A stretch of DNA of 64,000 nucleotides from Lysobacterales bacterium (GTDB taxonomy: Bacteria > Pseudomonadota > Gammaproteobacteria > Xanthomonadales > Marinicellaceae). The stretch spans positions 124,001 to 188,000 of the forward strand of contig JALSHI010000025.1 of NCBI GenBank assembly GCA_026982315.1, read 5' to 3'. The position numbers and the translations under genes were made by a program. Of the stretch, positions 8,451 through 17,219 are shown piece after piece (the first letter of the stretch is position 1; every line of letters begins with the position of its first letter). The notes beneath the pieces were generated by a model. It was not told where the DNA came from. It did no database searches and saw only the letters and a list, made by a program, of their open reading frames with translations.

Positions 8451-9020
8451 TTAAAAATTGTAGCGGAAACCGATATCGCCACCCAGGTCGCCTTCGGTGA
8501 GGCTCAGGCCCACACGAACACCCTGGCTCTGGTTGAATTTGTACAGGCCGGAAACGCCGAAGGTAAAGGCGCTATCGACAGCGCTGTCAAAACCATCCAG
8601 ATAGCCCAGGTTGGTAATCAACTCAATGTTGTCAGAAAAAATGCTGCGCGTACCGACTTGCACGTCATAAGTGGTTTGGCCATCACCCACTTTTGGGTTG
8701 ATATATCCCAGACCCAGCTCGGCATAAAAGTCAGTGGCGCCGGTGAGCGGGGCGTGGTAACCCAGGTTGGCGCCAAATGCGGTGGCTTTGATCGGATCCA
8801 AAGAAGTGTGTGTGCTCCGGCCAATACCGCCTGCCACATAAATGGTATCGGACAGCGCGTAGCTGCCTTGCAGACCGAGGTTGGTGAATCCGCCAAAGTC
8901 CGCATCCTGGTATCCGGCTGCCAGTTCAAACCAGTTATAGGAAATATCATCATTGGCAATGACCGGCAGAGACAAAGATGATGCCAGTACGATGCTGGCG
9001 GCAAGATTTTTCAGTTTCAT
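8451..9020 (-). CDS. Predicted outer-membrane beta-barrel protein
   Basis: A 189-residue protein with a signal peptide (MKLKNLAASIVLASS, cleavage after VIA before NDD) and alternating hydrophobic/polar strands rich in Gly, Tyr and Phe, for example YNWFELAAGYQDADFGG. It ends in RYNF: a C-terminal aromatic residue is the usual signal for BAM-dependent insertion of barrels. Size suggests an eight-strand barrel. I cannot assign it to OmpW, OmpA or another named family. It stands alone on the minus strand, converging on the shared terminator. Confidence 0.7.
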   Translation of the reverse strand: MKLKNLAASIVLASSLSLPVIANDDISYNWFELAAGYQDADFGGFTNLGLQGSYALSDTIYVAGGIGRSTHTSLDPIKATAFGANLGYHAPLTGATDFYAELGLGYINPKVGDGQTTYDVQVGTRSIFSDNIELITNLGYLDGFDSAVDSAFTFGVSGLYKFNQSQGVRVGLSLTEGDLGGDIGFRYNF

Positions 9021-9208
9021 GGCTTAGTCCTTTTGAAAAAAGTGGTTTATTTTGCCTGTTTGTCAGGCGGTTGAAAATGTGAGCTCCCAATATGGAGTCT
9101 GTCGCGGGGAACACAAGGGTATTTCAGCTTTTTTTTCCTGAACCGGGTCTGAACACGGTGGGTTGTCGACAAATGCCATGTCGTCGGGATCCTGTTGTTT
9201 AAACATTC

Positions 9209-10870
9209 TCAGGGTGTTTCCGCCAGAAACTCACGGGCCTGGGCCAAGGTGGCTTCAGTAATGGTTTCACCCCCTGTCATGCGCGCCAGTTCCTGTATGC
9301 GGGCATTTGTATCCAGAGTCCGCCAGTGGCTGTGGGTGCGTTCTCCATCCGTGGTTTTGTCAATTTTAATGTGGTGATGCGCCTGACCGGCCACCTGGGG
9401 CAAATGCGTCACAGCCAATACCTGATGTTGGCCAGCCAGTGCGCGCAATAACTGGCCGATTTTTTCCGCCACAGCGCCGCCCACGCCACTGTCGACTTCG
9501 TCAAAAACGAAAGTCACTGCTTCATCCCGGTGACGGCGCTGCACTTCAATGGCCAGGGCGATTCGGGATAGTTCGCCGCCAGAGGCGGTTTCTTTCAAAG
9601 GCATTGGCGGTTGCCCGGGGTTGGTAGTGATACAAAATTCAACCCGATCGAGGCCTTCTGGCCGGGGAATATCCGCTTCTGTCACTTCTATCTGAATGGC
9701 CACCCTGGCATGTAGGCCCAGTTTGCGAACTTCTTCCTGAATGGCCGCGGCCAGCTTTTCAGCGGCTTTTTTTCGTGCCCGGGTTAATTCAGCCGCAACT
9801 TGGGCATAGACTTTTTGTTGTTTTTCCAGGTCTTCCTGCAGCGCCTGGCGTTTTTCATCCAGTTGGGCATACTGTTGCAATTTTTCGGCGATCTCCGCAT
9901 GATGCTGCGGCAATAACTCCGCAGCCACCTTGTGTTTTCTGGCCATATGGTGAATGCGGTCCAGTCGCTGCTCGATATCCTGCAAACGCTGGGGGTCGGT
10001 TTTCAGCTGGCCTTGTATCCGCCGCAGGTCGGCGGCTGCCTCCTCAACATTGATAACGGCTTCCTCAAGGGTTTGGCTAATGGCGGAAAAGTCCATTCCC
10101 ACGGCCTGATTCAGGCGGCCGATTACTTGGGTCAGGTGGCCATCAATGGCGTGATCGCCTTCAACCAGGGCATCCATTGTCTGGTTGACAGTCTGAATTA
10201 AATCCACGGCATGGCTTAATTGCTGATGTTCTTGGTGCAAGGCATCCAGTTCTCCGGCCTCCAGGGCCAATTCATCCAGCTCGGCCAACTGATAGCGCAA
10301 GAGCTGGGCCTGTTCCTCGGTCAATGCGCCGGCTGATTGCAGTTTGCGCCATTGTTCCTCGGTGTGCTTCCACTGTTCAGCTGCGGTCGCCGTGGCCGCC
10401 AAGACCGTGTTGTAGTCGCCATATTCATCCAGAATGCGCCGTTGCTCCCGGGTGTCCGTCAATCGCATGTGGTCATGCTGGCCATGAATTTGCACCAACT
10501 GCCGGGCCAGTTCGCGCACGGCTGCAACGGTAGCGGGAGTGTGGTTGATCCACAGGCGGGATTTGCCATCCCTGCGAATCACGCGGCGAATGACCAATTC
10601 ATTGTCTTCTGTGGTGATCTCCTGGGCTTGTAACCATTTTCTGGCGCTGTTGTGCTGGCGGATGTCAAAGGCCGCCACGATTTCGGCCATGTCTGCACCA
10701 TGCCGGATGTTTTTGACCGCCGCGCGATCACCCAGAACTTGTGAAAGTGCACCCACAAGAATGGATTTGCCCGCACCGGTTTCTCCGGTAAAAACGGTGA
10801 AGCCCGGTTCCAGATCAATTTCCGCCTGGCTCAGGAGGGCGAAGTTCCGAATAAAAATTGATTTAAGCAT
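9209..10870 (-). CDS. recN: DNA repair protein RecN
   Basis: RecN is an SMC-like ATPase acting in double-strand break repair. The 553-residue protein starts MLKSIFIRNFALLSQAEIDL, has Walker A GETGAGKS at residues 29-36, long coiled-coil segments rich in Gln, Glu and Leu (about 160-360), the signature TASGGELSRIALA and Walker B VTFVFDEVDSGVGG, in the order expected for RecN. It diverges from grpE across a 73-bp gap, a common arrangement. I saw no clear LexA box in that gap, which is where SOS control would be expected. Confidence 0.96.
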   Translation of the reverse strand: MLKSIFIRNFALLSQAEIDLEPGFTVFTGETGAGKSILVGALSQVLGDRAAVKNIRHGADMAEIVAAFDIRQHNSARKWLQAQEITTEDNELVIRRVIRRDGKSRLWINHTPATVAAVRELARQLVQIHGQHDHMRLTDTREQRRILDEYGDYNTVLAATATAAEQWKHTEEQWRKLQSAGALTEEQAQLLRYQLAELDELALEAGELDALHQEHQQLSHAVDLIQTVNQTMDALVEGDHAIDGHLTQVIGRLNQAVGMDFSAISQTLEEAVINVEEAAADLRRIQGQLKTDPQRLQDIEQRLDRIHHMARKHKVAAELLPQHHAEIAEKLQQYAQLDEKRQALQEDLEKQQKVYAQVAAELTRARKKAAEKLAAAIQEEVRKLGLHARVAIQIEVTEADIPRPEGLDRVEFCITTNPGQPPMPLKETASGGELSRIALAIEVQRRHRDEAVTFVFDEVDSGVGGAVAEKIGQLLRALAGQHQVLAVTHLPQVAGQAHHHIKIDKTTDGERTHSHWRTLDTNARIQELARMTGGETITEATLAQAREFLAETP

Positions 10871-10874
10871 AGGA

Positions 10875-10902
10875 CTTGAAAACCCAGGCGTCGCCCTTAT
10901 TT
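10875..10902 (+). promoter_or_regulatory. Candidate heat-shock (sigma-32) promoter for grpE
   Basis: CTTGAAA at 10875-10881 and CCCTTATTT at 10894-10902, 12 bp apart, resemble the sigma-32 consensus (CTTGAAA, CCCCATNT). It lies 42 bp before the grpE ATG. Confidence 0.55.
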
Positions 10903-10943
10903 AGCAGTCATCATTTTATGCTGAATCAGGAGAAAGAGACAAC

Positions 10944-11588
10944 ATGAAGAAACCATCTGACGCGCATGACTCTCAAGAGCTCAAGCGCAATAACCTACAC
11001 AATGCCCCGCACGGGCAAAACACAACGGACACTGCCAAACCCGGTGATGGGGCATCTCAGCATGCGCATAAAAAGCGGCCTGATGCGCCGGAAAACTCCG
11101 AAACAGAAACCAGGGACGCTGCCGAGCAGGGCACAGATGCGGTTTCTGTGGAGCAATTGCAGGAAGAAATCCAGCGCAAGGACGACGAAATTATTCGCCT
11201 GAATGCGGAAATGGACAATATCCGCAAGCGCAATATGCGGGAAATGGAAAACCTGCGGAAATATGCCCTGGACAAGTTCACCAAAGAGCTGTTGCCCGTG
11301 GTGGACAGCATGGAGAAAGCCATGCAGGTCGACCGCGAAACAACAACCGTGGACCAGGTTCTGGAGGGCACGGAACTGACGCAGAAAATTCTCCACAAGA
11401 TTTTGCAAAATCACGGTCTGGAAGTCATTGATCCTTTGGGTGAAAAATTCGACCCGGAGCAGCATGAGGCGGTTTCCGCTGTGGAAAATACCGATGCCCA
11501 GCCCAACACGGTGCTGGATGTCTTCCAGAAAGGCTATAAGCTCAATGGCCGTGTCGTGCGGCCGGCCATGGTGGTGGTGGCGAAATAA
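10944..11588 (+). CDS. grpE: Nucleotide exchange factor GrpE
   Basis: GrpE releases ADP from DnaK. The 214-residue protein has an unstructured polar N-terminus (1-65), a long coiled coil (about 68-135, including DNIRKRNMREMENLRK), and a C-terminal beta domain with FDPEQHEAVSAVE and GRVVRPAMVVVAK, both typical. AGGAG lies 10 bases upstream of the ATG. It leads the grpE-dnaK-dnaJ heat-shock set. Confidence 0.95.
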   Translation: MKKPSDAHDSQELKRNNLHNAPHGQNTTDTAKPGDGASQHAHKKRPDAPENSETETRDAAEQGTDAVSVEQLQEEIQRKDDEIIRLNAEMDNIRKRNMREMENLRKYALDKFTKELLPVVDSMEKAMQVDRETTTVDQVLEGTELTQKILHKILQNHGLEVIDPLGEKFDPEQHEAVSAVENTDAQPNTVLDVFQKGYKLNGRVVRPAMVVVAK

Positions 11589-11612
11589 ATATACAGAAAA
11601 TTTATGGGGTGG

Positions 11613-11640
11613 CTTGAAAAGACAAACCCCCGCCCCATAT
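11613..11640 (+). promoter_or_regulatory. Heat-shock (sigma-32) promoter for dnaK
   Basis: CTTGAAA at 11613-11619 and CCCCATAT at 11633-11640, separated by 13 bp, match the sigma-32 consensus almost perfectly. The dnaK ATG is 61 bp further on, so dnaK can be induced independently of grpE. Confidence 0.85.
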
Positions 11641-11701
11641 TCAAGACAAGCAAAACCAAACCGAACAACTCAACAACGAATAAACAACCAAGAGGTCAAC
11701 C

Positions 11702-13618
11702 ATGTCTAATATTATCGGAATCGATTTAGGAACAACCAACTCTGTGGTTTCCGTCATGGACGGAAAAAATGTCAAGGTTATTGAAAATGCCGAAGGCGAT
11801 CGCACCACGCCTTCTGTCGTGGCCTTTACCGACGAAGGAGAAGTGTTGGTGGGCAAGCCAGCCAAACGGCAGGCTGTTACCAACCCGGAAAACACCATTT
11901 TTGCCATTAAGCGCCTGATTGGCCGCAAGTTTGACGATCCGGTGGTCAAGAAGGATATTGATCTGGTGCCATATAAAATTGTCCCGGCGGACAATGGCGA
12001 TGCCTGGGTGGAAGTTCGCGGTAAAAAAATGTCACCCCAGGAAATTTCCGCCAAAATCCTGCAAAAGCTGAAAAAAGACGCCGAGGCTTATCTGGGTCAT
12101 CCGGTCACTGAAGCGGTGATTACCGTTCCGGCTTACTTTAATGACTCCCAGCGTCAGGCCACCAAGGATGCAGGCCGTATTGCCGGGCTGAATGTCAAAC
12201 GCATCATCAACGAGCCCACTGCGGCTTCACTGGCCTATGGCGTGGACAAAAAAGGTGATGACACCGTGGCCGTTTATGACCTGGGCGGCGGTACTTTTGA
12301 TATCTCCATGATCGAACTGGCGGATATCGACGGCGAACGCCAGTTTGAAGTACTGTCCACTTCAGGGGATACCTTCCTGGGCGGCGAAGACTTTGACAAG
12401 CGCTTGATCGATTACATTGTCGATGAATTCAAGAAGAGTTCCGGTGTCGATCTGCGCAATGATCCGTTGGCGTTGCAGCGCCTGAAAGAAGCGGCTGAAC
12501 AGGCCAAGATCGAACTGTCAAGCACCGAGCAGACAGAAATCAATCTGCCCTATATCACAGCGGATGCCAGCGGACCGAAACACCTGAACATCAAGATTAC
12601 CCGCTCCAAGCTGGAGTCACTGGTGGATGATCTCATCAAGAAAACCTTGAAGCCGGTGGAAACTGCGCTTAAGGACGCCAAACTCAGCAAGAGCGATGTG
12701 GATGACGTGATTCTGGTGGGTGGTCAAACCCGCATGCCCAAAGTCCAGAAGGAAGTGGGTGAATTCTTTGGCAAAGAGCCTCGCAAAGACGTCAATCCCG
12801 ATGAAGCGGTGGCCATGGGCGCGGCCATTCAGGCCGGTGTATTGTCCGGTGATGTTAAAGACGTTCTGTTATTGGATGTGACACCGCTGTCATTGGGTAT
12901 TGAAACCATGGGCGGGGTGATGACCAAACTGATTGAAAAGAACACCACGATTCCTACCAAGGCGTCACAGATTTTTTCTACCGCTGAAGACAACCAGCAA
13001 GCGGTAACGGTGCACGTGCTTCAAGGTGAGCGGGAAATGGCTTCCGCCAACAAGTCGCTGGGTCGATTTGACCTGACCGGCATTGAACCTGCGCCGCGTG
13101 GTGTGCCACAAATTGAAGTGGAATTTGACATCGATGCCAACGGCATTCTGCATGTGTCTGCCAAGGACAAGAAAACCGGCAAGGAGCAGCGCATTGAAAT
13201 CAAGGCGGGTTCCGGCCTGACGGAAGATGAAATTCAGCGCATGATTAAAGATGCCGAGGCCCATGCCGAGGAAGACAAGAAGTTTCATGAGCTGGTGACT
13301 GCCAGAAACACAGCGGATGCCTTGGCGCACACGGCCAGAAAAACGCTGGACGAGCAAAAAGATAAAATCGAAGAAGGCGACAAAAACGCCATTGAAGCGG
13401 CGATCAAGGACGTTGAGGAAGCCAACAAGGGCAATGACAAGTCTGTGATCGAGGCGGCGATGGAAAAACTGCAAAAACTGCTGGAAAGCGTGTTGCAAAA
13501 AATTGCAGCGGCCACCCAGCAGCAAAGCGCTGGCGCAAGCGAGCAGCCCACAGGCAACGCCGCCGGTGGTGATGACGTGGTTGACGCCGAGTTTGAAGAG
13601 GTCGACGACAAAAAGTAA
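11702..13618 (+). CDS. dnaK: Chaperone DnaK (Hsp70)
   Basis: DnaK is the ATP-driven Hsp70 chaperone. At 638 residues it is standard length. Seen: phosphate-binding GIDLGTTNS (residues 5-13), [28 protein letters not shown], the linker [16 protein letters not shown], a substrate-binding domain, and a lid ending in an acidic tail EFEEVDDKK that replaces the usual EEVKDKK. An AGAGGT precedes the ATG. A near-consensus heat-shock promoter lies just upstream, and an imperfect hairpin separates it from dnaJ. Confidence 0.98.
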   Translation: MSNIIGIDLGTTNSVVSVMDGKNVKVIENAEGDRTTPSVVAFTDEGEVLVGKPAKRQAVTNPENTIFAIKRLIGRKFDDPVVKKDIDLVPYKIVPADNGDAWVEVRGKKMSPQEISAKILQKLKKDAEAYLGHPVTEAVITVPAYFNDSQRQATKDAGRIAGLNVKRIINEPTAASLAYGVDKKGDDTVAVYDLGGGTFDISMIELADIDGERQFEVLSTSGDTFLGGEDFDKRLIDYIVDEFKKSSGVDLRNDPLALQRLKEAAEQAKIELSSTEQTEINLPYITADASGPKHLNIKITRSKLESLVDDLIKKTLKPVETALKDAKLSKSDVDDVILVGGQTRMPKVQKEVGEFFGKEPRKDVNPDEAVAMGAAIQAGVLSGDVKDVLLLDVTPLSLGIETMGGVMTKLIEKNTTIPTKASQIFSTAEDNQQAVTVHVLQGEREMASANKSLGRFDLTGIEPAPRGVPQIEVEFDIDANGILHVSAKDKKTGKEQRIEIKAGSGLTEDEIQRMIKDAEAHAEEDKKFHELVTARNTADALAHTARKTLDEQKDKIEEGDKNAIEAAIKDVEEANKGNDKSVIEAAMEKLQKLLESVLQKIAAATQQQSAGASEQPTGNAAGGDDVVDAEFEEVDDKK

Positions 13619-13646
13619 AATCGCATCCATTGTGATGTAATTGTGA

Positions 13647-13690
13647 CAACAGGGAGTGGTGTTTAGGCGCCATTCCCTTTGTTGTTTTGT
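13647..13690 (+). terminator. Hairpin between dnaK and dnaJ, possible attenuator
   Basis: CAACAGGGAGTGGTG (13647-13661) pairs with CGCCATTCCCTTTGTTG (13668-13684), with a two-base bulge and some G-U pairs, followed by TTTTGT. It may partly terminate or process the dnaK message so that less DnaJ is made than DnaK. Confidence 0.5.
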
Positions 13691-13732
13691 GCCGAATCAA
13701 ATGTGAACAACTGTCAACTGTCATAAACAACC

Positions 13733-14851
13733 ATGAATTACTATCAAATCCTTGGGGTGAGCGAGAACGCCACCCAGGTTGAAATCAAAAAAGCCTACAA
13801 GCGCCTGGCAATGAAATACCATCCCGACAGGGTTGGAGACGACAGGGAAAAACACGAGAAATTCAAGGAAATCCAAAAAGCCTATTCCGTACTCAGCGAT
13901 GAAACCAAGCGCGCTCAATATGATCGCTTTGGCGAAGCCGGTGTGCATGGCGGTGGTTTCGGCAGTGGTTTTCAGGGCGGCTTCAATGGCGATTTCAGTG
14001 ATATTTTTGGCGATATTTTTAACGATGTATTTGGTGGCGGCGCGCGCGGTCAACCACAGCGCGGACGCGATATTAAAATCCAGGTTGGGTTGACGCTGGA
14101 AGAAGCCGTGAATGGCACCAGCAAGCAAGTCCACATCACCACTTTTGTGCCCTGCAGCTACTGTGAAGGCAGCGGATCGGCCGATGGCAATATGCAAATG
14201 TGCGAGACCTGCGGCGGTCATGGCCGGGTGCGGTTGCAGCAAGGCATGTTTTCCGTGCAACAAACATGTCCGCGGTGTCAGGGCAGTGGTCGCATGTACA
14301 TCAACCCTTGCGAGCACTGCGGGGGACAAGGGCGTCGCCAGGAAACCAGAAAACTGGTTATCAAAGTGCCTCCGGGGGTCGATACAGGCGATCGCATTCG
14401 CCTGTCTGGAGAAGGCGAAGCCGGTCCGCTGGGCGCGCCTGCCGGGGACTTGTTTGTGGATGTACAGGTCAAACCACACCCCATTTTTCAGCGCCACGGG
14501 GATGACCTGTATTGTGAGGTGCCACTGCGGTTTGCCACGGCCTGCCTGGGTGGAGAAATCAAAGTTCCGACCCTGGAGCAGCCGGTGAATCTGAAAGTGC
14601 CTGAAGGCACGCAGACCGGCAAGGTATTCCGTCTGCGTGGCAAGGGCGTCAAATCCGTCCGCAGCCATCGCACTGGAGACCTGTTATGCAAAGTAGTGAT
14701 CGAAACTCCGGTTAATTTAACCCCTGAACAGAAAGCGCTGATTCGCCAACTGGACGAAAATCTGGGCAAAAAATCCCAAAAACACAGCCCCAAAAACAGC
14801 TCCTGGCTGGACACGGTAAAAGGCTTTTTCGATAAGGTAAAAGCGAAGTGA
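13733..14851 (+). CDS. dnaJ: Co-chaperone DnaJ (Hsp40)
   Basis: DnaJ delivers substrates to DnaK and stimulates its ATPase. The 372-residue protein has the J domain with HPD at residues 30-32, a glycine/phenylalanine region (about 70-110), and four CxxCxGxG zinc motifs: [24 protein letters not shown] and CEHCGGQG, then the C-terminal beta domains. The C-terminus is Lys-rich. Its stop overlaps the dapB start (GTGA). Confidence 0.97.
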   Translation: MNYYQILGVSENATQVEIKKAYKRLAMKYHPDRVGDDREKHEKFKEIQKAYSVLSDETKRAQYDRFGEAGVHGGGFGSGFQGGFNGDFSDIFGDIFNDVFGGGARGQPQRGRDIKIQVGLTLEEAVNGTSKQVHITTFVPCSYCEGSGSADGNMQMCETCGGHGRVRLQQGMFSVQQTCPRCQGSGRMYINPCEHCGGQGRRQETRKLVIKVPPGVDTGDRIRLSGEGEAGPLGAPAGDLFVDVQVKPHPIFQRHGDDLYCEVPLRFATACLGGEIKVPTLEQPVNLKVPEGTQTGKVFRLRGKGVKSVRSHRTGDLLCKVVIETPVNLTPEQKALIRQLDENLGKKSQKHSPKNSSWLDTVKGFFDKVKAK

Positions 14852-15696
14852 ACGCGCTATCTGGACAGGTCGGGGACGCGCTGCCGCTTCGCATTGGGGT
14901 TTGTGGCGCCAGCGGGCGAATGGGCCAGGCGCTGCTGAAAGCCATTGACAAGCAATCACAATGGATGCTGGCCGCGGCCTGGGTGTCCCCGGATGATCCG
15001 GTGCTGCAGACCGCAACCGGAATCAACGGGGTCTATTATTCCCGTATCGGCGATAACCAGGGGACAGATGACTTCCGTCTGGATGTGGTCGTGGATTTTT
15101 CCTCGCCCCAGGCGCTGGAGGCGCTGCTGGCTGAATTACAAAAACATAGGGTGCCACTGGTCATCGGGACCACCGGTTTGTCTGCTGAGGGCAAAAAAGC
15201 GTTGCAGACAGCCGCTGAAACGATCCCCGTGCTATGGGCGCCGAATTTCAGCTTGACGGTATGGCTCCTGCAGGATTTTCTTAACCGGCTGGCGCGAATT
15301 CATGCTGGCCGCTGGCAAGCACGGATTCGAGAAACGCACCGGGCCGGCAAGAAAGACGCGCCTTCAGGCACGGCTCTGGCTCTGGCTGAAGCCTTGGTAA
15401 CCGGTCATACGCAAGATAACATGAAGCCAGATCCTGCCACACTGGAGCAGATAGCGCCCTTGGCTTTCCGGCTGGGACCGGTTGCTCTCGAAAGCTTCCG
15501 GCGGGGTCAGGTGGCGGGGGTGCATGAGGTGGAATGGCGCGGGCCAGGCGAGCGGCTACAGATTTGCCATACAGCCGATAGCCCGGAATTATTTGCCCAC
15601 GGCGCCTTGCAGGCGGCAGCCTGGCTTGCACAACAACGCCCCGGAAGCTATTCCCTGGATAATTACTTGCAAACGATTTCCATTGATGATGCCTAG
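14848..15696 (+). CDS. dapB: 4-hydroxy-tetrahydrodipicolinate reductase (DapB), diverged
   Basis: DapB makes tetrahydrodipicolinate in lysine and peptidoglycan synthesis. The 282-residue protein has the nucleotide-binding GASGRMG (20-26), [17 protein letters not shown] and the substrate-binding [12 protein letters not shown]. The catalytic region reads [13 protein letters not shown]: by alignment H164 and K168 match E. coli H159 and K163, but the second His (H160 in E. coli, which contacts substrate) is Arg. The usual SVGVN after PNF is SLTVW. It is therefore a divergent but probably active DapB. The GTG start overlaps the dnaJ stop by 4 bases; dnaJ-dapB adjacency is common in gammaproteobacteria. 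Confidence 0.88.
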   Translation: MNALSGQVGDALPLRIGVCGASGRMGQALLKAIDKQSQWMLAAAWVSPDDPVLQTATGINGVYYSRIGDNQGTDDFRLDVVVDFSSPQALEALLAELQKHRVPLVIGTTGLSAEGKKALQTAAETIPVLWAPNFSLTVWLLQDFLNRLARIHAGRWQARIRETHRAGKKDAPSGTALALAEALVTGHTQDNMKPDPATLEQIAPLAFRLGPVALESFRRGQVAGVHEVEWRGPGERLQICHTADSPELFAHGALQAAAWLAQQRPGSYSLDNYLQTISIDDA

Positions 15697-16179
15697 TGTT
15701 GTTCGGGGAAAAAAGCCGGATCGGTAAAAACCCAATCCCGGTTTTTAACGGGCGTATGGCAACTGATGCAGACTTGCTGGCCTTTCTCAAATGGTGTTTG
15801 TTCAGGGCCAACCCAGCGGGGCCAACCCCAACCATACGTATCGGCAAAGCGTTGACTGTCCTTGAACATAAATTCCGCATGCACAAACTTTTTCGGTGCA
15901 CGAGCAGCAGGCCAGGTTTCATGCGGGCCTTGTTTCTAAACCACCTTTCCCAAAATAGCGCCATCTGACCACGGGTTGGTTTGACCATGACGGGCGGCGG
16001 AGACGGCGATGGGGTTGCCCACAATCAGACGCAGGGTTTGATTGTCAGTGCGTTGGGAAACGCCAATCGCCGCCCAGTTTTGCCAACCGGCCGGATAGGC
16101 AATGCCATGAGATTTTGCGGGCAAATGCGATGCTGAAATGTTTTTTTGATACCCGGGTGAGCGCATGGCGAATGGACAT
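15693..16179 (-). pseudogene. Decayed cytochrome P460 gene
   Basis: Cytochrome P460 proteins are periplasmic c-type haem proteins that oxidise hydroxylamine or NO-related species. Read on the complement, the mature region is recognisable: GIAYPAGWQNWAAIGVSQR, then NPWSDGAILGKVV, an in-frame TAG, then KQGPHETWPAARAPKKFVH, AEFMFKDSQ, and the haem motif CISCH near the end. The TAG stands where relatives have Trp (KLVWKQ-like), a one-base change from TGG. The 5' end is also damaged: the ATG with a good GGAG (16188-16191) opens MSIRHALTRVSKKHFS in a different frame from the mature part, and no hydrophobic signal core remains. The last 4 bases overlap the dapB stop, convergently. Confidence 0.82.
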
Positions 16180-16306
16180 GGCGTGTTCTCCAGAATTAAA
16201 ATTAACAGCAAGAGAAGCCCTATCTTGTCATAAAAAAACAGTGCTGTGGCGCGACGGAAGGCAATTCAATAAAATTGGGTTGGGGCCATCCGGGCTAGAA
16301 TCATGG

Positions 16307-17215
16307 TTAGTCAGTGATATCCGGTTCAAAAAATGACCAGCGGATTTCCGGGAACGTGGTTTTCATTTCACGTTCAACCTGGTTAATGGCCTGAATCAGT
16401 GAAACGGCATCCTTGAACTCATCCTGCATCTGTGCCTTGACTGCCACCATCACCTGGTCGCCCATTTGCAGGGTAATCACATGAAACAGTTTCTTGATTT
16501 CCGGGCGGCGCCGGAGAAAATCTTCCAGTGCCTGCCGCTGGTGAGGCACCATGCTTTCGCCAATTAGCAGCGACTTCACCTCAATACCTACCACCAGAGC
16601 AATCACAATCAGCAGTGCGCCAATGGCCAGGGTGCCAATGGCGTCATAAACCGGGTTTCCTGTGACCATGGCCAGGAAGATAAAGCTCAGAGCAAGAACA
16701 AGCCCGAAAAGTGCCGCCAGATCTTCCCCGAACACCACCAGTAATGCACTTTGACGCGATTCCCGGAACCACCGCCAAAAACTGCGGCCACGCCGCACTT
16801 TGTTAATTTCCCGCACCGCACCCCACAGGGAGATACCTTCGGCCACAATCGCAAAAACCAGCACGCCAATGGCCACCCAAGGTGTTTCCAGTTGTTGCGG
16901 ATGTTGCAATTTATGCCAGCCTTCATAGAGCGAAAATATGCCGCCCATGGTGAACAAAAAAATGGCGACAATGAACGACCAGAAATAAATTTCATTGCCA
17001 TAGCCCAGTGGGTATTTCTGATCTGGCTGCCGCTTGGATTTATTCAGGCCGTACAATAACAGGCCCTGATTGGCGGTATCAGCCAATGAATGAATGGCTT
17101 CGGCAAACATGGCGCTGGAACCGGTGACTTTGGCGGCAACAAACTTTGCCACAGCAATGGACGCGTTGGCGCCCAGGGCAAAAAGGACCGATTTGGTAGA
17201 ATTGGCTGTATCCAT
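16307..17215 (-). CDS. Cation diffusion facilitator (CDF) family transporter
   Basis: A 302-residue inner-membrane transporter that would export divalent metal ions such as zinc, iron or manganese in exchange for protons. Six hydrophobic segments are visible; the metal site of the second TM segment is present as FAEAIHSLADTANQ (HxxxD), and the C-terminal cytosolic domain ends KTTFPEIRWSFFEPDITD. It belongs to the branch with the YGYGNEIYFWSF-like motif (here YPLGYGNEIYFWSF). Metal specificity cannot be read. It starts 4 bases after the stop of the upstream peptidase gene, so they are probably cotranscribed. Confidence 0.88.
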   Translation of the reverse strand: MDTANSTKSVLFALGANASIAVAKFVAAKVTGSSAMFAEAIHSLADTANQGLLLYGLNKSKRQPDQKYPLGYGNEIYFWSFIVAIFLFTMGGIFSLYEGWHKLQHPQQLETPWVAIGVLVFAIVAEGISLWGAVREINKVRRGRSFWRWFRESRQSALLVVFGEDLAALFGLVLALSFIFLAMVTGNPVYDAIGTLAIGALLIVIALVVGIEVKSLLIGESMVPHQRQALEDFLRRRPEIKKLFHVITLQMGDQVMVAVKAQMQDEFKDAVSLIQAINQVEREMKTTFPEIRWSFFEPDITD

Positions 17216-17219
17216 AAAC

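Noticed and set aside
13721-14668. 315-codon frame on the minus strand opposite dnaJ
   Set aside because: Antisense to a certain gene; the product is His/Phe-rich without known motifs.
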